DNA of 64,000 nt from Turritopsis dohrnii. Lineage: Eukaryota; Cnidaria; Hydrozoa; Anthoathecata; Oceaniidae. Location of the stretch: contig BQMF02000759.1 in the NCBI GenBank assembly GCA_027922465.2, positions 61,860 through 125,859 of the forward strand. The letters run 5' to 3'. The translations under genes were made by a program, and so were the position numbers. Positions 21,974 through 32,319 of the stretch are shown in pieces. The notes under the pieces were generated by a model that was not told the origin of the DNA, searched no databases, and worked only from the letters and a program-made list of their open reading frames with translations. The stretch's first letter is position 1. Every line of letters starts with the position of its first letter.

Positions 21974-24900
21974 ATGGCAGAATCAAATATAAACAAAGTT
22001 TTGTCTTGTGACTCCCTTGTTTCACTTGTGCTAAGTTCTCAGATTCCTGAATGTTGGGAACCAAACAATGATAAAATCACTTATGGAACCCTTCAGAATT
22101 TGTTTGCTGTTGTTGAAAATCAATCTCTTTCAAGTTCCGTGATTGTAAAAGCCATCAATTTGTTGTCTGGTCAGGATTTTTCTGAGAAAATTAGAAAACC
22201 ATCCAACTTTGTGAAGAAAATAAAAAACTTCATAAAAAAAAATTCCTCTTGTATGTATGAAATGGTAGAGGAACTTTATGCTGTTGGTGTATCAACAACA
22301 GTGTCTTCGTCATTAGGCGTTTTCTGTGACAAGATCAGCATTACGAAGGATAGTTTATATAATTTCAGCTCTTCTTCATGTTCATCATCCACAACAGAAA
22401 CTCTTCTTGTAAATGGGGCTGTTCTTGAACTTGAAAAGTATCGTAAAGATACTGGAACTTCTTGGCCATTATTCACTCAGTGGGTTTTAACACTGATGGG
22501 CAAGATCAGTGAATATCCTCAACTGCCTAATCAAGCACTGAAATTAAAAGTTGAGGCATTAAAATCTGAAAAAGCTTCCCTTCTTAAAAGTTACAAAAAA
22601 GCTAGCTATGGGGACACAGTTGATTCTTTTCTCTCGACAGAATTTACCTTTTTGTTGAAGAAGTCGACTGCTGATAATTCTTTTAATGATGACTCTTCGT
22701 TAATGGAAATACGTAAACTTCATAAAATAATTTCTGACTTGCTGTGCATTAATTCTGAATTGGAGTCACAACTTGATTTAACTTGTGATTTATTAAGAGA
22801 AGAATCTCAGATGAGACATGTTGCAGAATCCAAGTTTCAAGAGTTATCTAAAACTGCTGAAAAACTTAGAAAAGAAAAAATAAAAATAAATAATGATTTA
22901 AATAGTAAAATAATTGCCCTTAGTAGTTTTTCGAAACGTAATATAAATAAAAAAATTCGCCGCCAGAAAGACAAGTCTGCTGACCTTCAAAGACACCTCA
23001 GTCAATCTGAAGAAAGGAATTTGCTGTTGGAACAAGAAAATGAATCCTTGAACCAAAAATTAAATTTAGCATTAAAATCTGGACTAAAATCCAGAAAGAA
23101 AATTTCTTATTTAAAGTCACAGGCTGTTGATGAATCTTCTTATTCGCAATCATATGTTTCTGATTTAAAGAATCAGATTGCTGTTCTTGAAAATGAAAAG
23201 CTGCAATTGGAAGAAAAAATTGAAAGTTTCGTTAACAAAGAACTGAAAGTTTACCATGATGGCTGCTATAGTGATGATATTCGGATGGTCTATGAAGATC
23301 TTCTTTGTATGGGTTTAAGTACAAGGAATGTTGAGAAAGTTATTCGGGTTGTTTTGGAGAAATTAGCTGGTGTGTCTATTGAGAAACTTCCAAAGCCCAC
23401 TTTTGCGAAATACATGCTTCTGGAGGCCGGTGGTCTTGCCCAAATTCATGTTGCTTCTGAACTAGCTGGTAGCAAACATAGTACATCTGACACATTTCTA
23501 AACTCTACTTTCATCGATAATGACAATAACCATTCTAATAATAATAATAATAATCTTGATGTATCTTCTTTAACTTCTTTTGAACAAATGTTTCCTTCTA
23601 ATAATGATGTCAATAATAATACTCTCCATTCTGATGGTACCAGTAAAAAAGGACATTCTTATGTCACTTTTGATATAAATAAGTCTGGCAAAACTTTAGT
23701 AACTGGATTACGTGAAGTTGGAGGTGGTGATGCATCTACTCAACTAGAAACGTTTAAAGACATTTTGTCAGATATTGGTCAATTTGTAAATGATGGTAAT
23801 GAAAATGGTTTTCTTGATGATGCTATATCTTCTATCAAGAATACAATGTCTGATCGCTGTGCTACACAAAAAAAATTTAATTCTTTATTTTGTCAATTTC
23901 GAAAATCCATCTTACCTCGTGTTGTTGGAAACTGGTCTTGCTTGAGTGTTGAACAGAAAGAATCTTTGTCCACTGTTAACGATTTCTTTTGTGGCCTGCA
24001 TTTTCTTGTTGGTCTTGCTGATCAGGCGGAAGCATGTTTGAAAGTGTATGAAAAACTTTTGATTGGTGACAATAAGGTTGGCTCTTTGGCTCATGGTGGC
24101 TATTCTAATGGAGAATCTGGCACTACCAGACTTATTCGCACTGTTTGTAAATCTGTACAAGAACGTGGATGCGAAAAGTCTGGTAGAATGGTCACTTTTG
24201 CAACGCAGATGAAGGAAGAACATGGTATGGTTGACATTCCTTTGTATCCTTTCTTAGGAAATCGTTTCAACATCCTTTTTTTAAATGGGGCTGGAGTATT
24301 TAATCTTTACAACAAATTATTCGATTTCTTTTCCAATCTTGAAAAGGATAATAAATTATTGACTGCTGTTTTCTGGGATCTGCAAGTATTACCCTATCGT
24401 ATTGGATGTAGATCGTTGGGATTAATACACAAATTAGTCACTGCTCCATTATGGAGAAAAATGGAAATGGAAAAAAATGCATTGAAAATGACCCCACATT
24501 ATCAAAAAATGCTAAATCTTTTTGAGAAGTGGGCTAATGATAGTTCTTTCTTTTTAACTGGTGATGATTGTCTCTTTCCAGATTTAGTTCACAAAGATGA
24601 ACTGTTTTATTCCTTAATTGAACCTAATGTAGAATTTGATGAAATGACTAAACAGTGTTTAGAAATGATCTTTTCTTCTTTTGTGTTGGTTTCCAAACGC
24701 ATGCTTCATGACCATTTATTTGATGGAAAGCTTAATCAACCTAGCAATTCCTTAATTAAAGAATCTGAGTCTGTTCCAACTACTAATGCTGATGCAGAAC
24801 GGGATTTCGGTATGTTGGACAGACTTATGAAACTGAAACCAAAAGCACTTGATTTGGTTTATGAAGGTATCATTATGTTTAACCGGAACAAAACCAATGA

Positions 24901-26044
24901 ATGGAGGAACTCTTTGACAAAGGAGCAGCTATCCTTTGTAATGAAGAAAGCCCGTGATTCAAAGGCCCTTCAGAAAAAAAGTTTCTTTGATCGCAAAAGG
25001 TCCATTCATCAACAAAGAGTTTCAAGGCTAAAAAACGACGCAGAGGAAAGGCAGAGAAAAGCAAAGGAGTTAGCTGTTGAAAAGGAGAGGTTGGTCCATC
25101 AAATTGAGGAGTTGGGTGGACTGTGGGATGCAACTAATCTTCATTCATCTTTATCGAAATATCCATCTGATAGAGAAAAACGTTTTGCTTTAAAGATTCA
25201 ACTTAATTTCCGTCAAAAAGTTTTAGGAGCAAAATGTGATCGTAGCTTATTTTTTATGTCTTCTGGTGGGAAAAATAAGCCTCTGTTGGAATTGACATCC
25301 AATCTTTTATCTGTAATCAACTACAGTTCTCTCAATCTATCAGGAGAGAGTCAAGTTTCTACACCTATTCTTTCCATTCTTCCTTCTCACATTCTTGATT
25401 CTGAGAAGGATCGTTTTTTAAAAGAAGCACAGGCCTGTGCAGAAAAATTAAAAACAAAGGAAAAGCAAACACAGAAAAAGGATAAACCATCATTACCTCA
25501 GAAGCCCAAGAAGAAGAAGAAGGGGAATGTTAAACATGATCATGATAAACAGTTACCAGTTATTTCTTCTCCAGATGATCTCATTGGTAAATTAATTGAA
25601 CACTACACTGATCGAAGTATTGAAGGTGAAGATGCTGACTGGTTCAAAGGTGTAGTAGTCCAAGCAGCTGGCGGATCTAAGACCAACCCCAAATACTTCA
25701 TTCGCTATTTTGATATCCCTAATGAATTATTTTGCAGCAATTTGTATGAGGATTTTAAAAACGCTGATGTAAATCTTCTGCCTGTATGTACTGAGGATTT
25801 TATTGATGCGAGCATACTTCATTTATACACTGATGAAGAAAATGGTAATGATACTTGGTGGCCTGCAGAAGTTGTAGATGTTGACATCGAAAGTTCAGAC
25901 ATGAATAACCCAGATTTCTTTGTTTTTTATGAGGATAATGAAAGTTCTGAAACTACAGATCCTGAGTACTTTTTATCACCTCTTATTTCCGACTATTTAA
26001 ATGGTTGGGTGCGCTTCATTGAATACCCTATCTCTAATGTTTAA
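21974..26044 (+). CDS. 1356-aa putative transposase with hAT-like core and C-terminal Tudor-like pair
   Basis: Intact ORF starting MAESNINKVL, sole gene of the 6.8-kb element. Visible regions: a conserved N-terminus (residues 1-150); long coiled coils (about 240-430); Asn/Ser-rich linkers (about 510-560); a core block with FFCGLHFLVGLADQAEACLK (near 670), GNRFNILFLNGAG (near 760) and FWDLQVLPYRIGCRSLGLI (near 800). Next come TTNADAERDFGMLDRL (near 936), a basic coiled coil (about 990-1050) and a Lys-rich patch (about 1155-1190). Two Tudor/chromo-like modules close the protein: one with LIEHYTD...WFKGVVV (about 1205) and one with WWPAEVVDVD (about 1290). The GNRFN and AERDF motifs sit where hAT proteins have RWxS and SERxFS, hence the hAT-like call; catalytic acids were not assigned. 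Related proteins recur in invertebrate genomes as uncharacterised proteins, from memory only. An active gene is plausible. Confidence 0.75.
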   Translation: MAESNINKVLSCDSLVSLVLSSQIPECWEPNNDKITYGTLQNLFAVVENQSLSSSVIVKAINLLSGQDFSEKIRKPSNFVKKIKNFIKKNSSCMYEMVEELYAVGVSTTVSSSLGVFCDKISITKDSLYNFSSSSCSSSTTETLLVNGAVLELEKYRKDTGTSWPLFTQWVLTLMGKISEYPQLPNQALKLKVEALKSEKASLLKSYKKASYGDTVDSFLSTEFTFLLKKSTADNSFNDDSSLMEIRKLHKIISDLLCINSELESQLDLTCDLLREESQMRHVAESKFQELSKTAEKLRKEKIKINNDLNSKIIALSSFSKRNINKKIRRQKDKSADLQRHLSQSEERNLLLEQENESLNQKLNLALKSGLKSRKKISYLKSQAVDESSYSQSYVSDLKNQIAVLENEKLQLEEKIESFVNKELKVYHDGCYSDDIRMVYEDLLCMGLSTRNVEKVIRVVLEKLAGVSIEKLPKPTFAKYMLLEAGGLAQIHVASELAGSKHSTSDTFLNSTFIDNDNNHSNNNNNNLDVSSLTSFEQMFPSNNDVNNNTLHSDGTSKKGHSYVTFDINKSGKTLVTGLREVGGGDASTQLETFKDILSDIGQFVNDGNENGFLDDAISSIKNTMSDRCATQKKFNSLFCQFRKSILPRVVGNWSCLSVEQKESLSTVNDFFCGLHFLVGLADQAEACLKVYEKLLIGDNKVGSLAHGGYSNGESGTTRLIRTVCKSVQERGCEKSGRMVTFATQMKEEHGMVDIPLYPFLGNRFNILFLNGAGVFNLYNKLFDFFSNLEKDNKLLTAVFWDLQVLPYRIGCRSLGLIHKLVTAPLWRKMEMEKNALKMTPHYQKMLNLFEKWANDSSFFLTGDDCLFPDLVHKDELFYSLIEPNVEFDEMTKQCLEMIFSSFVLVSKRMLHDHLFDGKLNQPSNSLIKESESVPTTNADAERDFGMLDRLMKLKPKALDLVYEGIIMFNRNKTNEWRNSLTKEQLSFVMKKARDSKALQKKSFFDRKRSIHQQRVSRLKNDAEERQRKAKELAVEKERLVHQIEELGGLWDATNLHSSLSKYPSDREKRFALKIQLNFRQKVLGAKCDRSLFFMSSGGKNKPLLELTSNLLSVINYSSLNLSGESQVSTPILSILPSHILDSEKDRFLKEAQACAEKLKTKEKQTQKKDKPSLPQKPKKKKKGNVKHDHDKQLPVISSPDDLIGKLIEHYTDRSIEGEDADWFKGVVVQAAGGSKTNPKYFIRYFDIPNELFCSNLYEDFKNADVNLLPVCTEDFIDASILHLYTDEENGNDTWWPAEVVDVDIESSDMNNPDFFVFYEDNESSETTDPEYFLSPLISDYLNGWVRFIEYPISNV

Positions 26045-26575
26045 TTGGCAACTAATGCATAATCTTTCCTTTTCATTAACTCGTCTTTTTTGGATTTGTG
26101 GATTTTGTTAGTAAAGTCTGTGTTAGAGGTCTTGTGAGTTCATACCTTCAATGGATTGGAAGGGAAACAGACCAACTAGCCTTTACTTATTTGTTGGGTT
26201 TTTCCATTTTTCTTCCTTGTCACAGTCAATCGATAATGGACATGTCTATGCATGTGTTGCCAATAACTAAAATTTATAAAAACTATTCTCTACAACCATA
26301 ATTAATAATTACTTCATAACTCTACAATAAGCATTACATTCTTCTTGTTCCCCATAGCTACGCTTAGTAACAGAACAGTCAACATCTATGTCCCAACCAA
26401 TCAAATAAAATAAATAAATAATAATAAGACTATTTTTCAACCCCATCTACCCGCTTTATTATTCCACCCCACCCCCTCCCATATTAATTTTCAGTTTTTG
26501 CTCACTATTTTTTAACCCCTTCCCCTCTCCTTCTTTAATTCCCTTTCCCCTATCTAAAACTATCTAAAATAGTGA

Positions 26576-26820
26576 GTGTGCATCCCATTTTTATTTTTGA
26601 GAGTGATAAGATTTATTTAAATCTTAAATTATATGCTGCTTTGTGCATCCCATTTTTATTTTAGAGAGTGATAAGATTTATTTAAATCTTAAATTATACT
26701 AATATAATGCTCCTTTGTGCATCCCATTTTTTTTTTAGAGAGTGATAAGATTTATTTTAAATCTTAAATACTAATCCGCTTTGTGCGTCCCATTTTTATT
26801 TTAGAGAGTGATAGTTATAA
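26576..26820. repeat. tandem repeat, 64-75-bp unit, about 3.6 copies
   Basis: Unit starts TGTGCATCCCATTTTTATTT, continues with AGAGAGTGATAAGATTTATT and ends with AAATCTTAAATTATA. Copies begin near 26577, 26641, 26716 and 26783, the last truncated. It lies in the 3' non-coding part of the 6.8-kb element. Confidence 0.85.
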
Positions 26821-26959
26821 CTGTAATTTAAGGTCAAGTTCAATATAAGCATATAAGCTAAAATTAAAATTAAAAATGGATTATCGCGTTGAGATGCATT
26901 TACAGTTTACAGTTGGTTCTTTTTAGAACCTCCTATTTATAGAAAACGTTATATTTGGC

Positions 26960-27860
26960 AAATTTCCATTTATCAAGGTAAGTAGGGTTGTTGGGTAATT
27001 GAAAAAATTTCATATCATTCACGTACGCACAAGATATAGCAATTTAGGGACAACAAGATAATTACGCATAATTAAGCTAATTTATGCAATTTTGGTTTTT
27101 AATTTTGAACTCTTGACACTTGCAATCAATTTTTTGGACTGAAATAGGTAAGTATGGAAAATTTCATTTCATATCGTTCATGTGAGCACAAGATATAACA
27201 ATTGAGGGATTTCGCATAAAATAACAAGATAATTATGCATAAATTATAATAATTTATGCAATTTTGGTTCGTAAATTTGAATTCTCGACACAGGGAATGA
27301 ATTCTTTGGACTGAAATAGTCAAGCATAGAAAATTTCATTTCATTCATGTGATTACGAGAATTTGCATAAAATAACAAGATAATTACGAATAAATTATGC
27401 TAATTTATGCAATTTTCGTTCTTAATTTTTAATTCTCGACACTTGGAATGAATTTTTTGGACTGAAATAGGTAAGTGTGGAAAATTTCATTTCATATCGT
27501 TCATGTGAGCACAAGATATAGCAATTGAGGGATTTTGCATAAAATAGCAAGATAATTACGCATAATTACACTAATTTATGCATATTTGGTTGTTAATTTT
27601 GAAATTTAATCAATAGAAATGAATTTCTCAGAGCGAAGAACTTGCATGCTGAAAATTTCATTTCATTTCATTCGTTCAAGCACAAGATATTAAACATTAG
27701 AAAATCCAATCATTATAAATTGTCATAATTACGACATAATTATGCTAATTTATGCAGTTTAGGTTCGGAATTTCGAACTTTCATTGTCAGAAACGAATTT
27801 CTCGGACCAAAATACTTTTATGCTGAAAATTTCATTGAATTTCGTTCATTCAATCAAAAG
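26960..27860. repeat. tandem repeat, about 150-180-bp unit, about five copies
   Basis: Each unit contains CAAGATAATTACGCATAA, TAATTTATGCAATTTTGGTT, GACTGAAATAGGTAAG and AAAATTTCATTTCAT. Copies of the AAGATAATTA landmark fall near 27055, 27226, 27375, 27548 and, diverged, 27726. It occupies the right arm of the 6.8-kb element. Confidence 0.85.
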
Positions 27861-29166
27861 TTATTGTTAATTTTGTATGAAAAGTTAATAAAAAACATTC
27901 ATTTTGGTGCCACTTTCTTCCTAATAGTCCCTTCATAAATAATTCCCAAAATTAGTCAATTTTTCGACCTTTTAAATTTCAATAACTTTTGATTGGGTTG
28001 GAGTTAGAAGGTGGTTGACCCCTCGTTGGATTGCATTTTTTAAGCTCTTTTTAATGATATAGTTTTCATTATCATACCTAAAAAAAAATTTTTTTCAGTG
28101 ACCACCCTACCATAGGCTTGAGTTACAGAATGAGTGGGACAACAGTTGGGCGAATTGTCAAAGAAACATGTGATGTTTTGTGGACAGTCTTATTAGAAAA
28201 AGGATTTTTAGATGTACCAAGTAGAAGAGAAGATTGGCAGAAAGTGGCTGATGAGTACGAAAAAAAGTGGAATTTTCCTAATTGTGTAGGGGCAATTGAT
28301 GGAAAACATGTTACCATTCAGTGTCCACCACGTGCCGGTTCCATGTATTTTAATTATAAAAAGTTCCACAGCATAGTGTTATTAGCTGTGGTAAATGCTG
28401 ACTACGAATTCATCATGGTAGATGTAGGAGATTACGGACGACTTAGCGATGGAAGTGTTTTTTCTAGCAGCTATCTAGGTGATGCAATTAATACTGGTAG
28501 ATTGGATTTACCCCAAGCTAGAAAGCTAACAAATAATGCAATTGATTATCCTTATGTATTTCTTGGTGACGACGCATTCCCCTTGAAGCCATGTTTACTG
28601 AAACCATACCCTGGACTGTCAACAAATCTGAACAATAGAATCTTCAATTATCGATTACCACGTGGTCGCAGAATTGTAGAAAATGCCTTTGGGATTGCAA
28701 CATCACCTTTTCGTATTTTTCGAAGAGTTTTGTATGTGGAACCTGATACTGCAACAATTATTACTAAAGCAGTGATAGCTTTGCACAATTTTTTGATGAA
28801 AGATAGAACATTTGAAGGATACTCACATTATTGCCCTTCTGAATTCACCGACCGAGATATACAAGGGAATTTTAAAAAAGGAACTTGGAGAGAGGAGTCT
28901 TTCAATCAATCACTTAAAAACATAAACAATACAGCATCGAACAATTATTCTCGTTTAGCAAAGGAAGTGAGAGATAATTTTAGGGACTATTTTAATTCAG
29001 ATGAAGGTTCTATTCCATGGCAACTAAAAATGGTTGAAAGTACCATAAATTCTTTTGATGTATTATAAAGTCTCTAAAATATACTTTATATCAGGAACTT
29101 TTTGTTAATGATGTCTTTTTAACCCTTTCTTTTGATAAGTTGTTACTTATCAAAATTACAAAATCA

Positions 29167-30248
29167 TCAGTCACTTTCAAATTCAAGTTCCATTAAAACT
29201 TGCTGAATTCTAATTTTTGCAATACAATTGTTTTTTCTTGCAAGTCTTTTTAGTGAAGGCACCAGGCTTCTTGCAAATAGAGCATCAGCATCATCATCTT
29301 CATTTCGATCAGGAACTAATACTTTTTCGATCATTTTGTCAAGAGTTTCCCTCCTTTCTTTTGATTCTTCAAGAAATGTTTTTATCTCATCAGACTTCCT
29401 TCTGCGTTTTCCAACTGGGGCCCCTGACGAAGTTAAACTTGATGTTGAAACTGATGACATAGCAGGGGAGACAGGTGGTAAATCACTAATACTATCAAGG
29501 TTTAATTGCATATTGCTCTGTGTTTCCTTGTTTACCACACTATCTTTAATAAACTTCATACTTTCATGATATTTGAAGGGACGAACCTTTGATGCACCAG
29601 CACCTGATCTGGTCGCAAGATCTAGCTTTTTCAAAAACTTCATCATGGAATCATGCAGATTCTTCCATCTTTTACGTAAATCCAGCTCTGTTAAAACAAA
29701 GAAATAAATTATAAACATTGGGAAAATAGTTGCATTATAACGTGCACTTGATAAGATATACATATAGGTTGGAAATCCACTGCAAAAAAAGGAACAAAAG
29801 TAATTGATAATTTGGAAAACTTTATAATAATAGTCAAAATTATATTGTTGTATAATATAAATATTTATTTATTTGTATACCTGGCTTTTGAAGTTTGGAT
29901 GAAATAAGCCTCAACTTTTTTAGGATGTTCCTTGTAAGATCTACATTTTGTATCCCAGATACACCTATATTGACGAACTTCATTTATCAAAAGCTCATCG
30001 TAATCGTCGTTGTCTTCATGGTATTCGTCATCTTCTTGAGAATTAATATATTCCTGAGCACTACTTTGAGCTGGACTGTGCTGTTCTAATAGCTGGCTGT
30101 AATTTTCTGAAAGAGAAATATGTTCAGAAACTTTTTCCTGCTCTTTTTGCAACTGCTGCTGTTGTTGTTGCTGCTTGTACAACACAAAGGCGAGATTTGT
30201 AAGGTCACCATATGGCTGAGAAAATGGATTTGCGTCCGCCATCTTCAC
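29167..30248 (-). CDS. MADF/Myb-like partner protein of Harbinger B, spliced
   Basis: PIF/Harbinger elements encode a second DNA-binding protein that helps the transposase reach the nucleus and termini. Exon 1 (ATG at 30242 or 30248) has poly-Gln and an acidic tract, then the first half of a MADF domain: LLINEVRQYRCIWDTKCRSY. It ends at a GTATAC donor near 29880. A short middle exon near 29790-29760 (acceptor TTTTGCAG) and a last exon from about 29691 (acceptor TTTAACAG) restore phase into DLRKRWKNLHDSM, the second half of the domain. The C-terminal part has a basic KRRRK patch and a helix with RETLDKMIEKV. The middle-exon donor (GTGCAC) is a guess. No disabling change was seen. Confidence 0.75.
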
Positions 30249-30470
30249 TTGAATATGTTTTGCTGATTACGCTTTTTTTCTTGTTTTGGACTTTTCCTGA
30301 AAGCTGATTGGTGCGATCAAAATCGTGTCGCCTGAAAGTAGAAGTTGTTTCAACTTCCAGACGAACACTTTTCTTTCGTATACGAATTGGATATTGCGCA
30401 ATATCTAATAGGAATAACAATAGATCGTCCGAGCGCCGCGCTCGCACGACTAAGTGGAGGTCGGCCTTAA

Positions 30471-30988
30471 TACTAGCACACAGTTACAGTCACAGTTTTG
30501 TATCTGAACTTATAAAACCATATAAGGGAATAACATAACCATAAATGGCATATAGTCATTCCGGGAAAATATTAAAAATGGTGTCTCAACGGTGGCATAA
30601 GAAGAATTTTTTAGGACTTCTTGTCGTGTTATGAATGTTATTTATTTCTTTTTCCATTCCCTATTTTGCTTTGAAATTTACTATGGTCATATCACCTCAA
30701 CCTACGGAAGAGCGATTTGAATAGATTACTGTGATGTTGTTGTTTATTGTGTGTGTTTTACACAAAAGAGTAGGGTCTTCCACACTTATAGTAGCCCCCT
30801 CTAGCTTGCTAGATATTCCTCTTTCTCAGTGTTATACAGGGTATTGTTTCTTAACATGGTATGTTCTTGTATTATGGTACTTCATACTACATGTATATTG
30901 CTTTCTTGTATATACCTTAATGTTGTTCACTAGCATAATTTATATCCTATACTATATATATACTTAACTTATATTATATACACATAAT
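30471..30988. other. AT-rich interval, no gene seen
   Basis: Right flank of Harbinger B. Contains TA-rich microsatellite-like sequence near 30940-30990. No ORF of note. Confidence 0.4.
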
Positions 30989-31585
30989 ATACCGTCTATC
31001 GTCCTAACTTCGGATATAAAAAAAACATATCCGCAAAATACAAACCACATCAGTAAAAGTCCATACTGCACTGTCAATTAAACTAAATCTAAAACTTGTC
31101 ATAACTACTGAACTTAACAAAAATGAAACACTTAAATTAGTTGACTGTACCCTTCAGACGAACGTGATTTATATATAATTACTACGCGTTTAAAGGCGAA
31201 TATCCACTATGGATAATTGTCCACGGACCAGACCGGATCGGTTCGCAAAACAATAGACCACGTGAAAAGTAATGAATTTGTCGTAGCCGTAGAACATACG
31301 CATACCACAAAAATAGAATAAAAAACTTTGGATTTTGCTCATCTTCGAAATTCGAAACATTGTTCATGGTTGAAATGAACAAGGGAATAAAGATAAAAAA
31401 ATGGGCGCGTCCGCTATGTACACGGACTATCTTACGAGCTACCATTAAAAAGTTTAAGAAGCTTTCAGACGTCTGTTTCCTTATATTAGCCAACATTGAA
31501 TGTATATTTTCGTGTCAAGAATATTTGTTTACATTTTGATGTCCGTAATTAGGAAGGCTGTCCGTAATTTGGCACATTGACGGTA
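30989..31585. mobile_element. possible MITE with imperfect ACCGTC termini
   Basis: The start ACCGTCTATCGTCCTAACTT matches imperfectly (about 17 of 24 bases) the inverse of the block ending GACGGT at about 31585. CGGATA and TCCGTAAT motifs repeat inside both ends, and TA lies on both sides. No recognisable gene is inside; the short minus-strand ORF at 31182-31496 looks incidental. Confidence 0.4.
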
Positions 31586-32319
31586 GTACACTTGTGTCTG
31601 TAGACATTCTTGTTACATGAATACAAACATAAAAGCGGTGGAAGTGCCTATGAGTGCAATCCTCTTATTACTTAAGTTACTGCTATTATTCTTATTACAT
31701 GAGAACAAACCTATAAGCAAAGGAAGTGTCCAATGAGTACAAGACATAGCCAGGTGGTTCTTTGTTATGTGGAAAGTTCCTGGTCAGTTTTGCGTCCCAT
31801 AGAAAGAAAAGAGTAGGTGGTTTTTGGTTAATTTTTCATTGTGACGTACTCCCAATGATCAAATTATCACAAGGATTACAGTGACACTCCAGGTTAAAAT
31901 TTTGCTAAATCCTCTTAAGTAGAATTTCATAACCTCTAATCTGCTTGTAAATTTATGACAAAACAAGAAGGTCCAGCTTTCTTGTTCAAAGAAAGAATTT
32001 TTGATCAAACTAATTTTTTAAATAACTTTGTGATTGAGTAGAAGCAATGTACACTTGATAAAGACACATAGCAAGTCGAAATATTGTGAATTTTAAAAAT
32101 CTGTGTTTTCTATGTTTTATATAATCAGATAATATTATATTACATATTTTTCCTTTAGACACGCATTCGGTGAAAATGCTAAAGAAGTAATGAAACATGA
32201 AAGTGAATATAACTAACGCAAACAAACAAAATTTGAAGAAGGAAGTGTTGATCAACTGATCATTAAAGTAAATTAGTTCATGTTAGGAACATATACCATG
32301 CATCAACAACGTTTTCTCA
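31586..32319. other. AT-rich interval, no gene seen
   Basis: Lies 3' of the KDZ-like gene. A diverged tandem duplication with TTATTACTTAAGTT / TTATTACATGAGAACAAAC near 31610-31735 is visible. Otherwise nothing. Confidence 0.35.

Larger units (their letters stand above)
21313..28109 (+). mobile_element. 6797-bp element of an uncharacterised hAT-like group
   Basis: The termini are an 11-bp perfect inverted repeat (TAGGGTGGTCA at 21313-21323, complement at 28099-28109). They are flanked by the 7-bp direct repeat CCATAGG (21306-21312 and 28110-28116). The insertion point is inside a transposase ORF that reads through when the element is removed, so both boundaries are certain. Contents: a 660-bp leader, one 1356-codon ORF, then about 2 kb of non-coding sequence with two tandem-repeat arrays. 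The 7-bp duplication and TAGGGTGG ends do not match a superfamily I can name with confidence. A 9-bp duplication TACCATAGG is an alternative reading if the right terminus stops two bases earlier. Confidence 0.88.
20945..29068 (+). pseudogene. PIF/Harbinger transposase B, interrupted by a 6.8-kb insertion
   Basis: The first part (ATG at 20945) reads through the N-terminal helical region, including QPDERLSVSLRFLVTGDAF, to 21312. The second part (28117-29068) holds the nuclease: GAIDGKHV near 28300, VGDYGRLSDG near 28425, FLGDDAFPLK near 28560 and VENAFGI near 28678. These supply the DDE/D residues of the DDE_Tnp_4 family. Joining the halves at the 7-bp CCATAGG duplication gives an uninterrupted frame (TIG then LSYRMS) of about 440 residues. 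So the insertion is the only visible lesion. Catalysis would be cutting and joining at TAA/TTA targets, acting with the partner protein encoded at 29167-30248. Confidence 0.9.
20811..30467 (+). mobile_element. PIF/Harbinger element B, host of the 6.8-kb insertion
   Basis: About 50-bp terminal inverted repeats: AGGCCGACCTCCACTTAG from 20811, with its inverted match ending at 30467, extending through a GCGAGCGCGGCGCTC and GATCTATTGTTATT core. Flanking duplications are TAA at 20808-20810 and 30468-30470, the standard Harbinger target. It carries the standard two genes: a DDE transposase (plus) and a MADF/Myb-like protein (minus). Without the insertion at 21313-28109 the element would be about 2.85 kb. 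Both genes look otherwise sound, so the element was probably young when it was interrupted. Confidence 0.92.
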
